DNA from: Silvibacterium sp.
GTDB lineage: Bacteria > Acidobacteriota > Terriglobia > Terriglobales > Acidobacteriaceae
Direction of reading: 5' to 3'
DNA length: 59,141 nt
Assembly (NCBI GenBank): GCA_030037215.1
Contig: JASHRS010000234.1
Span: 1-59,141 of the forward strand
Made by a program: the position numbers and the translations under genes. The notes under the pieces were generated by a model. That model was not told where the DNA came from, ran no database searches, and saw nothing but the letters and a program-made list of their open reading frames with translations. This document shows, in pieces, positions 45,576 through 53,901 of this stretch (its first letter is position 1; each line of letters opens with the position of its first letter).

Positions 45576-46202
45576 TCAATAACCGAGATGCCGAAGAGCC
45601 ATCTGCGAGGTCCGCTTGAGTTCCGCCTTCGTTGAACCATTTGCTGCCTGAATGGACAGACCGGCAAGGATCGATGAGAGATACCGGGTGTAGTCGTCCA
45701 CGTTGATGTCTTTGGACAGCTCTCCGCTCTTTCGCGCCCGTAGAAAGCGCTCCTTCATTGCGACTTCATTCTGTTTCCGCATTTCGGTCATGATATCCCT
45801 CGCCGGGGCAGCGTCCACACTGCAACCCACCGCGCCCGCCAGCGTCATACAAGTCGGCGGATGGCCGGGTGTGGTGAGGAATGCAACGGTACTGTCAAAG
45901 AGAGCGCGAACAACTTTTTCGAGAGTCGGTTCCCTGAGTGCCTTCGTTGCGTATTGCGCCCGGCCGTCTATATAGCGCTTCACTGCCAGTGAAAACAAGG
46001 CGTGCTTGTCACCGAAGACTGCATAGATGCTTGAGGGGTTGAGGCCCATCGCCTGGGTAAGATCGGCCATGGAAGTACCTTCAAAGCCCCGTTCCCAAAA
46101 CAGCAGCATCGCAGCTTCAAGTGCTGCATCTTTATCGAAGCTGATCGGCCGTCCTTTCTTTCCGTTCCGAGTTTTCATACGTTTGCTCGCCGCCCTCGAC
46201 AT
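45576..46202 (-). CDS. TetR family transcriptional regulator
   Basis: A 208-residue regulator (ATG at 46202; ATG at 46178 also possible). The helix-turn-helix is typical: DAALEAAMLLFWERGFEGTSMADLTQAMGLNPSSIYAVFGDKHALF, cited here as AAMLLFWERGFEGTS and GLNPSSIYAVFGDK. The C-terminal domain is close to the group controlling short-chain dehydrogenases. It is divergent from an oxidoreductase gene run. A perfect palindrome 42 bp upstream of its start is a likely operator. Confidence 0.93.
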   Translation of the reverse strand: MSRAASKRMKTRNGKKGRPISFDKDAALEAAMLLFWERGFEGTSMADLTQAMGLNPSSIYAVFGDKHALFSLAVKRYIDGRAQYATKALREPTLEKVVRALFDSTVAFLTTPGHPPTCMTLAGAVGCSVDAAPARDIMTEMRKQNEVAMKERFLRARKSGELSKDINVDDYTRYLSSILAGLSIQAANGSTKAELKRTSQMALRHLGY

Positions 46203-46212
46203 TAGAGTCCAA

Positions 46213-46248
46213 AATCGTGAATCCGGTGCGCCATGCACCACATCTGTA
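46213..46248 (+). repeat. Leader repeat, copy A
   Basis: Thirty-six bases containing AATCGTGAATCC, GTGCGCC and ACATCTGTA. The same segment recurs 879 bp downstream (47092-47127) with 31 of 36 bases identical by my count. Copy A sits in the divergent promoter region and runs into the operator palindrome. Confidence 0.7.
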
Positions 46249-46261
46249 ATGATTATTACAG
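46244..46261. promoter_or_regulatory. Candidate TetR operator palindrome
   Basis: CTGTAAT, GATT, ATTACAG: a perfect 7-bp inverted repeat between the divergent TetR and reductase genes, the usual place for a TetR operator. Binding is inferred. Confidence 0.55.
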
Positions 46262-46381
46262 AATAGTGTAAGGGATGATCTATTCCAAATCTCAATCCAG
46301 GCACCGAAAACAAGGATTCAGAAATCTCTCACTTGATGGTGCATGCATTTTCGCAAATCCAACCAAACCAGGAGGTGCGTT

Positions 46382-47056
46382 ATGAAAATAGGTTTTATCG
46401 GTGCCGGGAACGTAACTGGCACGTTCGGCCGTCATTTGATAAACGCTGGTCACACCATCGTTGTTTCCAATTCCAGAGGCCCGAAGACATTGGCTGATTT
46501 TGTGGCCGATCTCGGTCCAGGCGCCATCGCAGGGACCAGAGAGCAGGCGGCCGAATGCGACGTGGTTATTCTTGCAACGAATTGGGTAAAGGTGCCTGAA
46601 GCGCTGAAAGGCATCGATTGGCGTGGCCGAATTTTGATCGATGCGACGAACGCGCACATGGATCCTAAACCCGACATCAGTATCGAGGGAGTCACTCGAT
46701 CGCGGGCCGCGTTGAAGTCGAAAGGCCGGACGTCGAGCGAACTGGTCGCTGAGTTGGCAGTTGGCGCGCGACTTGTAAAGTCGATTAGCAACATGCCAAT
46801 GGCCTGGATACAGGATTTTTCGCCGAACAAACCCCGTACCGTTATCTTCACGTCGGGCGACGATACGGAAGCAAAACAGTTAGTTATCGAATTGATCAAC
46901 AGCACCGGATTAGTCGCCATCGACCTCGGATCGCTTGCGATAGGAGACGCAGTGCACGACGTCGGCGGCCCACTATCCGGCATCGAGCTTCACTTTGTCC
47001 GCCGACTTCGGGAAGATCGGCTTCACCCACACCGAGAGAACTCCGTCGCACCATAA
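46382..47056 (+). CDS. NAD(P)-binding oxidoreductase, F420-reductase-like
   Basis: A 224-residue protein with a Rossmann start MKIGFIGAGNVTGTFGRHL and NSRGP after strand 2, suited to NADP. VVILATNWVKVPEAL follows the NADPH:F420 reductase pattern (family 8-OH-5-deazaflavin). Catalytic specificity for F420 is not certain, since many relatives bind only NADP. The ATG has AGGAGG seven bases upstream. It is the first gene of a TetR-controlled run of oxidoreductases. Confidence 0.85.
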   Translation: MKIGFIGAGNVTGTFGRHLINAGHTIVVSNSRGPKTLADFVADLGPGAIAGTREQAAECDVVILATNWVKVPEALKGIDWRGRILIDATNAHMDPKPDISIEGVTRSRAALKSKGRTSSELVAELAVGARLVKSISNMPMAWIQDFSPNKPRTVIFTSGDDTEAKQLVIELINSTGLVAIDLGSLAIGDAVHDVGGPLSGIELHFVRRLREDRLHPHRENSVAP

Positions 47057-47091
47057 GAATCCAGGAAGATCCACTCCATGAACAAGTGCAG

Positions 47092-47127
47092 AATCGTGAA
47101 TCCTGTGCGCCTTTCTCTACATCTGTA
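47092..47127 (+). repeat. Leader repeat, copy B
   Basis: Second copy of the 36-base leader segment, placed between the reductase and the NmrA gene, 50-85 bp before the NmrA start. The downstream palindrome half CTGTA is kept but the second half (ATTACAG) is not. Confidence 0.7.
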
Positions 47128-47176
47128 GTGAGTGTTCCATATATATGCAGAGCACGGAAAGTCAAAGGAGATAAAA

Positions 47177-48049
47177 ATGAGCGTGTCGCAGAACAGCGAA
47201 CGAATCATTTTGGTGACAGGCGCCACCGGTAGGCAAGGAGGCGCCGTATACCGGCACCTGCAGAAGAAAGGATTCAAGTTGCGCGCGCTGGTGCGGGATC
47301 CCAATAGCAACCAAGCACGTCAACTGATGGGGTACGGGAAGGAAGTGTTTCAAGGAAGCCTCGATGATCCCGACAGCTTGATGCGCGCGATGGATGGTGT
47401 GTACGGCGTATTTTCCGTGCAGCCCTACTCGGCCAATGAGATCCAGCAGGGAGTCGCGGTCATCGAGGCGGCGAAGCGGCAGGGCGTCAGCCATTTCGTT
47501 TACAGCTCAGTAGGTTCGGCCGACGAAGAGACAGGTATTCCCCACTTTGAAAGCAAAGCCAAAGTGGAAGAGCATCTGCGATCGAGCGGCTTACAGTACA
47601 CGATTGTGCGGCCCGTCTTCTTCATGGAGAACTGGCAGAGAGGGTTCGGCGAGTCGATCCGTAGCGGGCAGCTCCAGCAACCGTTAAGCCTGACGGCAAA
47701 CTTGCAGATGGTAGCGGTGGATGACATTGGCGCGTTTGCAGCCCTTGCGTTTGAACATCCCGGCAAATGGAAGAACAGGACATTTTCGCTGGCAGGCGAT
47801 GAATTATCGATGCAGCAGATTGCAGACGCATTCAGCCGCGTGACTGCGCGAGATGTGAAGTACGTTCAGGTTTCATGGGATCAGTTCGAGAAGAACATGG
47901 GACGGGAACTGACGGTGATGTACCACTGGTTCGAAGAAAAAGGCTTTCACTTAAGCATTGAAGAGGTGCGGCGCGAATATCCGGCGACCCACACTTTCGA
48001 TCGATGGCTGGAGGCGTACTGGAACACGACTGCCGTTACGGCGCATTAG
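47177..48049 (+). CDS. NmrA-like NAD(P)-binding protein
   Basis: A 290-residue protein of the NmrA/HSCARG atypical SDR group. It has the Rossmann motif VTGATGRQGGAVYRHL, the strand ending LVRDPNS, and YSSVGSADEETG in place of a catalytic YxxxK. The family senses NADP redox state or acts as an isomerase/reductase. The ATG at 47177 follows AAGGAG by eight bases. The fold is clear; whether it is an enzyme or a sensor is not. Confidence 0.9.
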   Translation: MSVSQNSERIILVTGATGRQGGAVYRHLQKKGFKLRALVRDPNSNQARQLMGYGKEVFQGSLDDPDSLMRAMDGVYGVFSVQPYSANEIQQGVAVIEAAKRQGVSHFVYSSVGSADEETGIPHFESKAKVEEHLRSSGLQYTIVRPVFFMENWQRGFGESIRSGQLQQPLSLTANLQMVAVDDIGAFAALAFEHPGKWKNRTFSLAGDELSMQQIADAFSRVTARDVKYVQVSWDQFEKNMGRELTVMYHWFEEKGFHLSIEEVRREYPATHTFDRWLEAYWNTTAVTAH

Positions 48050-48125
48050 GACAATCTGCATTTAGGCAATGGTGTTGCTGGTGTTACGGAACAGTGTGAA
48101 CAACGGACAGTCAAAGGAGAAATCG

Positions 48126-48869
48126 ATGGGTGCACTTGAAGGGAAGGTAGCTGTAGTCACTGGAGGCAATAGCGGGATTGGACTGGCCACGGCCAGGCGC
48201 TTTGTAAAGGAAGGCGCCTATGTTTTCATCACCGGGCGTCGGCAAGCGGAGTTGGACGCGGCGGTCTCGCTCATCGGGAAGAATGTAACGGCCGTTCAGG
48301 GAGATGTCTCGAAGCTCGATGATCTTGATCATCTCTATGAAGTAGTGCGAAAGGAAAAGGGACGTCTCGATGTCGTCTTCGCAAATGCCGGCGTCGTAAA
48401 CCCTGTTTTACTTACTGACTCAACGCCGGAAACGTATGACAAGCACTTCAACCTGAACGCACGCGGGGCGTACTTCACGGTGCAGAAGGCGCTCCCGTTG
48501 CTCGCCGACAAAGCATCGATCATCCTCTCCGGGTCGGCGGCATGGCAGATGGGTATACCTGGCTTCGGCGCTTATTCGGCGACGAAGGCTGCGTTGGTCT
48601 CCTTTGTGCGGACCTGGACCGCGGAGTTGGCCAGCCGTGGCATTCGAGCGAATGTAATCAGTCCGGGACCGACGGAGACGCCTATGATCCATGTCGGCGC
48701 TAAAGTATCTGACGAGGGCACAAGCGATTACTTCAAGAAGATGATCCCAATGGGGCGGCTTGGAACAGCAGATGAGCTTGCATCGGCAGCCGTGTTCCTT
48801 GCTTCCGACGAGAGCAGCTTCATCACTGGCATCGACCTGCCAGTGGATGGTGGCACAGCTTCCAGATAA
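48126..48869 (+). CDS. Short-chain dehydrogenase/reductase (classical SDR)
   Basis: A 247-residue classical SDR. The cofactor motif is TGGNSGIGLA with TGRRQAEL giving NADP preference, NAG at FANAGVV, and the catalytic Ser and Tyr-Lys in SGSAAW and YSATKAA. The C-terminal ITGIDLPVDGG is normal. The leader before the ATG repeats AGTCAAAGGAGA from the NmrA gene. Substrate unknown. Confidence 0.95.
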   Translation: MGALEGKVAVVTGGNSGIGLATARRFVKEGAYVFITGRRQAELDAAVSLIGKNVTAVQGDVSKLDDLDHLYEVVRKEKGRLDVVFANAGVVNPVLLTDSTPETYDKHFNLNARGAYFTVQKALPLLADKASIILSGSAAWQMGIPGFGAYSATKAALVSFVRTWTAELASRGIRANVISPGPTETPMIHVGAKVSDEGTSDYFKKMIPMGRLGTADELASAAVFLASDESSFITGIDLPVDGGTASR

Positions 48870-48972
48870 GCCGACACGCCGAGAAGGCGGAAAGTGCTCC
48901 ATGGTATCCGTGCTCCTGGAGCTCCTAGTCTGGCCTCAATCTTTACAACCTTTGTTTTCCTGGAGATAACAC

Positions 48973-49503
48973 ATGAAGCATTTCATCAGCGTCGTCTTTG
49001 CTCTCACGATTCTCACCGGCACAGCGAGCTTTGCTCAAAGCCCATTGCCTGTCGAGAGCAATAAGACTGTCCCTGCCAGCACTGTGCCGGATACTGTCGA
49101 TGTTCAGCATGTGATCGATGCCTACCACGAAGCCGTTCTTACCCACGACGGACCTCGACTCGCTCATCTATTTCTTCCTCAAGCCAGTATCTGGCTCAGC
49201 GTGCTTTCTGATGACGCTTACCCTCGTGTTAAAGCGAAATCACCAGATGCGGTGAAGGTTCGCGTGGGAAGCTACGCAGATTTCGCAAAGTTGGTTTCGA
49301 CCTCAAAGGCCAGCTTCAACCCGACGCACACACATCTACAGGAAAACAGCGACGGGACGATTGCGTCGGTGTACTTTGACTTCGTATTCCTAGTCGATGG
49401 AAAAGAGGAAAATCGCGGGAGCGAGACTTGGGTTTTGGTTAAAGGAGCCGATGGTTGGAGGATAGCCGCAATCGTCTACTCGTCAAACCCACAGGTGTCA
49501 TAA
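48973..49503 (+). CDS. Secreted SnoaL/NTF2-like protein
   Basis: A 176-residue protein with a signal peptide (MKHFISVVFALTILTGTASFAQ) and a cone-shaped NTF2-like domain: VIDAYHEAVLTHDGPRLAHLF, then paired strands with FNPTHTHLQ and GSETWVLVKGADGWRIAAIVYSS. Such proteins bind small hydrophobic ligands or act as isomerases. ATG is preceded by CTGGAG. It is the last gene before Kbl and may belong to the oxidoreductase run. Confidence 0.85.
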   Translation: MKHFISVVFALTILTGTASFAQSPLPVESNKTVPASTVPDTVDVQHVIDAYHEAVLTHDGPRLAHLFLPQASIWLSVLSDDAYPRVKAKSPDAVKVRVGSYADFAKLVSTSKASFNPTHTHLQENSDGTIASVYFDFVFLVDGKEENRGSETWVLVKGADGWRIAAIVYSSNPQVS

Positions 49504-49560
49504 GCGTTCGTGCCGATTGCCGTGCTCCTCTCTGGTAATCGGCACTGACGCTCTCTGTCG

Positions 49561-50778
49561 TCAGCTTCGGATGCCGAGCTTTTTGCTGACTCGATCGAGG
49601 ATTTCGAGCGCCTGGTCGAGTTCGGCGCGGGTATGTTCGCTGGTCATGATGGTGCGGATGCGCGCCTTGCCCTCTGGCACAGTCGGAAATGCGATTCCCG
49701 TCGCCATCACGCCCGCGTCAAAAAGCGCACACGAAAAGTCCATCGTGAGACGGCCGTCGCCAATGATGATTGGAGTAATCGGTGTCTCGCTGGCCGGGGT
49801 GGTCACGCCGCCGATGTCGAAGCCAAGCCGTCCCAGTTCAGCTTTGAAGTAACGCGTGTTCTCCCATAGCCGCTCGATGCGCGCCGGCTCTGTTTCGAGC
49901 AGATCGAAGGCGGCAATGCAGGTTGCCGTTACTGATGGCGGATGCGATGTCGAGAACAAAAACGGCCGCGCGCGATGATAGAGAAAGTCGATCAGGTCGC
50001 GGGAGCCGCAGACGTATCCGCCCAGCGCGCCGATGGCCTTCGACAGCGTGCCGACTTGTATATCCACGCGCCCGTGGCAGTGGAAATGATCGACGGAACC
50101 CCGCCCGTTGCGGCCGAGCACGCCCGAAGCATGCGCATCGTCGACCATCATGATCGCGCCGTATTTATCGGCCAGATCGCAGAGCTTATCCACCGGTCCA
50201 ATGTCGCCGTCCATGGAGAAGACGCCGTCGGTAATCAGCAGCTTTCGTCCCGGTTCAGCTGCCACTTCCTTCAGCAGCTCCTCCGCATGGGTCATGTCCT
50301 TGTGCCGAAAAACCTTGATCTTTGCCCGCGACAGGCGCGCGCCATCGATGATGCTGGCGTGATTCAGCTCGTCGGAGATGATGAAGTCCTCTTTGCCCAG
50401 GATCGACGACACGGTGCCCGCATTAGCGGTGAATCCGCTCTGGAAGACCACGCAGGCCTCAACATTCTTGAAGCGGGCGATCTTTTCTTCGAGCTCCATA
50501 TGGATCTTCATGGTTCCGGCGATGGTACGCACCGCGCCCGAGCCGACACCGTATTTCTTCGTTGCCTCGATTGCCGCCTCGCGCAGTTTGGGATGAGCCG
50601 TGAGGCCGAGGTAATTGTTCGACGCCAGATTGATGACCCGTTTGCCGTCATAGGTGCAGACGGGAGCCTGCATATCGTCCAGTACGCGCAGCCGGAAGTA
50701 GGTCCCTTTGGCCTTCAGATCGTTCAATTGGGCGGTCAAATGCTGGAGTTGGGGACGACGGGAAAGCTCAGAAATCAT
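49561..50778 (-). CDS. kbl: Glycine C-acetyltransferase / alpha-oxoamine synthase
   Basis: A 405-residue PLP enzyme of the alpha-oxoamine synthase family. Signals include ASNNYLGLTAHP, GSGAVRTIAGT, DDAHASGVLGRNG and the PLP Lys in GTLSKAIGALGG. The overall pattern is closest to 2-amino-3-ketobutyrate CoA ligase, which splits threonine-derived ketobutyrate to glycine and acetyl-CoA. BioF (8-amino-7-oxononanoate synthase) is a related alternative; no threonine dehydrogenase or bio gene is beside it. It stands alone and is divergent from the surface protein gene. Confidence 0.8.
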   Translation of the reverse strand: MISELSRRPQLQHLTAQLNDLKAKGTYFRLRVLDDMQAPVCTYDGKRVINLASNNYLGLTAHPKLREAAIEATKKYGVGSGAVRTIAGTMKIHMELEEKIARFKNVEACVVFQSGFTANAGTVSSILGKEDFIISDELNHASIIDGARLSRAKIKVFRHKDMTHAEELLKEVAAEPGRKLLITDGVFSMDGDIGPVDKLCDLADKYGAIMMVDDAHASGVLGRNGRGSVDHFHCHGRVDIQVGTLSKAIGALGGYVCGSRDLIDFLYHRARPFLFSTSHPPSVTATCIAAFDLLETEPARIERLWENTRYFKAELGRLGFDIGGVTTPASETPITPIIIGDGRLTMDFSCALFDAGVMATGIAFPTVPEGKARIRTIMTSEHTRAELDQALEILDRVSKKLGIRS

Positions 50779-50900
50779 GGAAAATACCTCTCAATCAAAA
50801 AAACCCGCAACCTGTCATCGTAGAGCATTTTGCGATCTCCAGATACAATGAGAGCTTGGCGGAGTACCGCCTCCTTTTTAGAGAGCAGAGAATCCGAAGA

Positions 50901-51848
50901 ATGATTTTGCAGTTGTTGCGGCACGGCATCGGCAGGCCAACCCTACGCAGGGTCGCGAGCCTGGCATTCATGTTCAGCGTTTTGGGAATCGCGCAGGCTC
51001 AGGTTGCGACGCATACGCAGCTTACCTCTGCTGAGAGCGATCATGGCGTTACCTTCACTACGCTGGTGAGCGACATAGCCGGGAACCCAGCCACAGACGG
51101 TATCGTCACCCTCGAAAACGCGAAGGGCGAGTCGTTCGGCTCGGCATTTGTGCACAATGGCGAAGCCATGCTCGCCATCGACCAGCACCTTACGGGCAGC
51201 GTTTACGCCGTGTACAGCGGAAGCAGCCGCTTCCAGGCTTCGACGACTCAGGCGCAGGTTTCAAGCGATGCTACCGCGGACGCATCGGGCACGCTGCCGG
51301 ACTTTTCCATTACTGCGAGCCCTACATCGTTGTCCCTGAATCCCGGCCAGTACGGAACCATCAGCCTCACCATCACTCCGCTCAATGGTTTCAATGACAT
51401 GGTGACGCTCTCCTGCTCTGGAAACCCAGCCGGTTCAAGCTGCGCGTTCAGCCCGACTACGCTCACGCCGCTCAACGGGCAGCCGGTTACGAGCCTGCTG
51501 CAGGTCACCACTCAGGGCCCTTCAGGAAGCAGCCTGCTTCTCCCCGAACGCTCCTCGCGCATTGCATTCGCCATCGTCTTGCCGGGCCTGCTTGCTTTGG
51601 CCGGACTCGGCGCCATTCGCCGTCGTTCTGGGCTGAATGCTCTTCGCGTTCTCGGCATTGCGGCCCTGCTAGCAGCATGCAGCTTCGGGCTTAGCGCATG
51701 CTCTCAGAGATATGACTATCTGAACCATCCGCCGGAATCCAATCCCGGCCTCGGTGCAGGCAATTACACCATCACGGTTGCTGCCTATTCCAACAACGGA
51801 TCAAGTGTGACCAGCCACACGCTGAATATCGCGCTGACTGTGAACTAG
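50901..51848 (+). CDS. Ig-like repeat surface protein with C-terminal membrane anchor
   Basis: A 315-residue protein. A signal segment (VASLAFMFSVLGIAQAQ) is followed by Ig-like/BACON-type beta-sandwich repeats, seen in TSLSLNPGQYGTISLTI and TITVAAYSNNGSSVTSHTLN. A hydrophobic stretch LLALAGLGAIRRR in the middle (about 235-250) and another, VLGIAALLAACSFGLSAC, suggest a membrane segment within the protein. The arrangement is common in acidobacterial cell-surface proteins. ATG at 50901 is chosen because it puts the signal near the start; ATG at 50856 is also in frame. Role unknown. Confidence 0.7.
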   Translation: MILQLLRHGIGRPTLRRVASLAFMFSVLGIAQAQVATHTQLTSAESDHGVTFTTLVSDIAGNPATDGIVTLENAKGESFGSAFVHNGEAMLAIDQHLTGSVYAVYSGSSRFQASTTQAQVSSDATADASGTLPDFSITASPTSLSLNPGQYGTISLTITPLNGFNDMVTLSCSGNPAGSSCAFSPTTLTPLNGQPVTSLLQVTTQGPSGSSLLLPERSSRIAFAIVLPGLLALAGLGAIRRRSGLNALRVLGIAALLAACSFGLSACSQRYDYLNHPPESNPGLGAGNYTITVAAYSNNGSSVTSHTLNIALTVN

Positions 51849-51902
51849 GTAAAGGCGGTCAGCTAAGAAAGCGATTAGCTAAAATCCGGATTGCAATAAA
51901 GG

Positions 51903-51937
51903 GGGCAAGCTCTCAGGCTTGCCCTCTTTATTATTTT
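51903..51937. terminator. Bidirectional intrinsic terminator
   Basis: GGGCAAGC and GCTTGCCC form a perfect 8-bp stem with a six-base loop, followed by TCTTTATTATTTT. The upstream AATAAAG gives a T-rich tract for the minus-strand moeZ transcript. It ends the surface protein gene and the cysM-moeZ operon. Confidence 0.9.
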
Positions 51938-52012
51938 CAGCTTTCTATTGCCTGTGCAAATACGAAGACACTGCGAACCGCTTCTAGCCGCCCGCTTCAC
52001 CAGCCTGCAGAT

Positions 52013-53209
52013 TCAGTACTTCGGCACTTTAGGATCCACGTCGTTTGACCAGCCGGTGATGCCTCCGGCCAGGTTCCAGACTTTCTTGAATCCGTTCTGG
52101 GCCAGCAATTCCGCGGCCTTCTGGCTGCGTCCACCAGATTTGCAATGGACGATGATTTCGCGGTCCTTGTCCAGTTCGCCTGCACGCGCGGGCAGATCGC
52201 CGAGCGGAATCAGCTTCGCGCCGAGGTTCGCGATCTGGTATTCGTGCGGCTCACGCACGTCGAGCACGAAGATGTCGTCCTTGTTGTCGAGCCGCTTCTT
52301 CAATTCCACCGCGGTGATCTGCGGGATGCCGTTCTGCACCGGTGTTCCGTTCACTTGCGCCGCCTTTGGTTCGGGAGCAATTCCGCAGAATTGCTGATAG
52401 TCGATCAATTTTGTCACGGTGGGGTGGGTTCCGCATACCGGGCAGTCCGGGTTCTTCCTGAGCTTCAACTCGCGGAAGCGCATACCAAGCGAATCGACCA
52501 GAAGCAGACGCCCGATCAAGGGCTCGCCCTTGCCCAGAATCAGCTTGATGACTTCGGTCGCCTGAATCACGCCCAGCAATCCGGGCAGAATCCCGAGCAC
52601 GCCACCCTCGGCGCATGAAGGAACCAGCCCCGGCGGAGGCGGCTCAGGGTAGAGGCAGCGGTAGCAGGGTCCGTCTTCGGTCGCAAAAACGCTGGCCTGG
52701 CCTTCGAACCGGAAGATCGATGCATAGGCATTGGGTTTGTTGCCACTCAGCACGCACGCGTCGTTGACGAGGTAGCGCGTAGGGAAGTTGTCCGTACCGT
52801 CGGCGACAATGTCATAGTCCTTGATGATTTCCAGCGCGTTCTCGCTAGTCAGCATGGTCTCGTGCTTTACGATCTTCAGGTGCGGGTTCAGCGCCTGGAG
52901 CTTATCTGCAGCCGAGTCGATTTTCGGGCGACCGACGTCTGCGGTCGAGTGGATGATCTGTCGCTGCAGGTTGCTCTCATCGACAACGTCGAAGTCCACG
53001 AGACCGAGCGTGCCGATTCCGGCAGCCGCGAGGTAATACGCCAGCGGAGCGCCCAATCCGCCTGTGCCCACGCACAGGACCTTTGCAGCCTTCAGCTTTT
53101 GCTGGCCCTCCATGCCCACTTCGGGCAGGAGCAGGTGGCGCGAGTAGCGCGCAATCTCGTTATTGCTTAACGCCGGCAGAGTCGCCGGGTTTTCCAGTGT
53201 GGTTGCCAT
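52013..53209 (-). CDS. moeZ: E1-like adenylyltransferase with rhodanese domain (MoeZ/MoeB-like)
   Basis: Activates the C-terminal Gly of a ubiquitin-like sulfur carrier with ATP and then gives it sulfur. It is 398 residues from the ATG at 53209. The N-terminal ThiF fold shows GTGGLGAPLAYYLAAAG, VDESNLQRQ and DGTDNFPTRY; zinc cysteines are CYRC and CPVC. The C-terminal rhodanese domain has the active Cys in VHCKSGGRSQ. In Mycobacterium, MoeZ loads CysO with sulfur. It is the last gene of the cysM-mec-cysO operon, so CysO is the likely partner; MoaD is an alternative. Confidence 0.95.
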   Translation of the reverse strand: MATTLENPATLPALSNNEIARYSRHLLLPEVGMEGQQKLKAAKVLCVGTGGLGAPLAYYLAAAGIGTLGLVDFDVVDESNLQRQIIHSTADVGRPKIDSAADKLQALNPHLKIVKHETMLTSENALEIIKDYDIVADGTDNFPTRYLVNDACVLSGNKPNAYASIFRFEGQASVFATEDGPCYRCLYPEPPPPGLVPSCAEGGVLGILPGLLGVIQATEVIKLILGKGEPLIGRLLLVDSLGMRFRELKLRKNPDCPVCGTHPTVTKLIDYQQFCGIAPEPKAAQVNGTPVQNGIPQITAVELKKRLDNKDDIFVLDVREPHEYQIANLGAKLIPLGDLPARAGELDKDREIIVHCKSGGRSQKAAELLAQNGFKKVWNLAGGITGWSNDVDPKVPKY

Positions 53210-53234
53210 CGTCGTTTCCTTCAATTCTTCCAGC

Positions 53235-53843
53235 TTAATGAATCGCCGCTGTCTGCGGGTTCAAAATTGTTACCGTCTTTAGAATGCCCATCAGCTTCGC
53301 ATCCGCATCCGCGAGTTCCGCAGGAGTTGCATCCCTCATGCCGTCCACCACTCCGGAGCAGATGGTATGTACCGTCAGATCGAACAGGTAGCAGGAATGA
53401 TTGCGGTACGTTGTGTAGACGTCGTCTTTCACCTGATGGCACATTCCAGCGTCTTCCGCCCTGGTATGCGCGTAGATCATGCCATTTACAGTCACGCTGT
53501 CCACCTTCGGCGGTTCTGTGCTGCCTGCTTCATCTGGATGCAGGCACGCATCCTTCGATGCTTTCTGTTCCACGGCAGCCAGAAATTGCAAACCGGTGAG
53601 CGTCGTCTTCGGCGTATTGCCTGCCTTCCATACCGCTGCGCCCAGCCGTGTAGCATTTCCCGGCACCAGCGGCGACGGCAAATAGAAATCCTGGGACTTG
53701 CTCAGTGCCCACGTTTGCGGATACCGGAAGGTCACGCCTGTCGAGTTATCGGAGAACGACTGCGTCTGCGCACCGGCGGTGAGAGCCGCGCTCAGCATAA
53801 AGGCCGATACCAGCCGAACCGGATTGAGCGTGCTTGCTTGCAT
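53235..53843 (-). CDS. Secreted protein of unknown function in the cysteine operon
   Basis: A 202-residue protein with an N-terminal signal (RLVSAFMLSAALTAGAQ). It resembles PsbP/DUF1795-like proteins at TGVTFRYPQTWAL. Mature cysteines are in DACLHP, AGMCHQ, HSCYLF and HTICSG, so two disulfides are possible. It sits between cysO and moeZ, separated from moeZ by 25 bp. Nothing in its family explains a link to cytoplasmic sulfur transfer. Start ATG at 53843 is clear from the signal. It may be a bystander in the operon or may link it to the periplasm. Confidence 0.7.
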   Translation of the reverse strand: MQASTLNPVRLVSAFMLSAALTAGAQTQSFSDNSTGVTFRYPQTWALSKSQDFYLPSPLVPGNATRLGAAVWKAGNTPKTTLTGLQFLAAVEQKASKDACLHPDEAGSTEPPKVDSVTVNGMIYAHTRAEDAGMCHQVKDDVYTTYRNHSCYLFDLTVHTICSGVVDGMRDATPAELADADAKLMGILKTVTILNPQTAAIH

Positions 53844-53901
53844 ATCTCGATCAAGGAGGGGCTGGCTGTCCAGGTACACGCACTTAGCACAGCAGCCCGG
53901 A

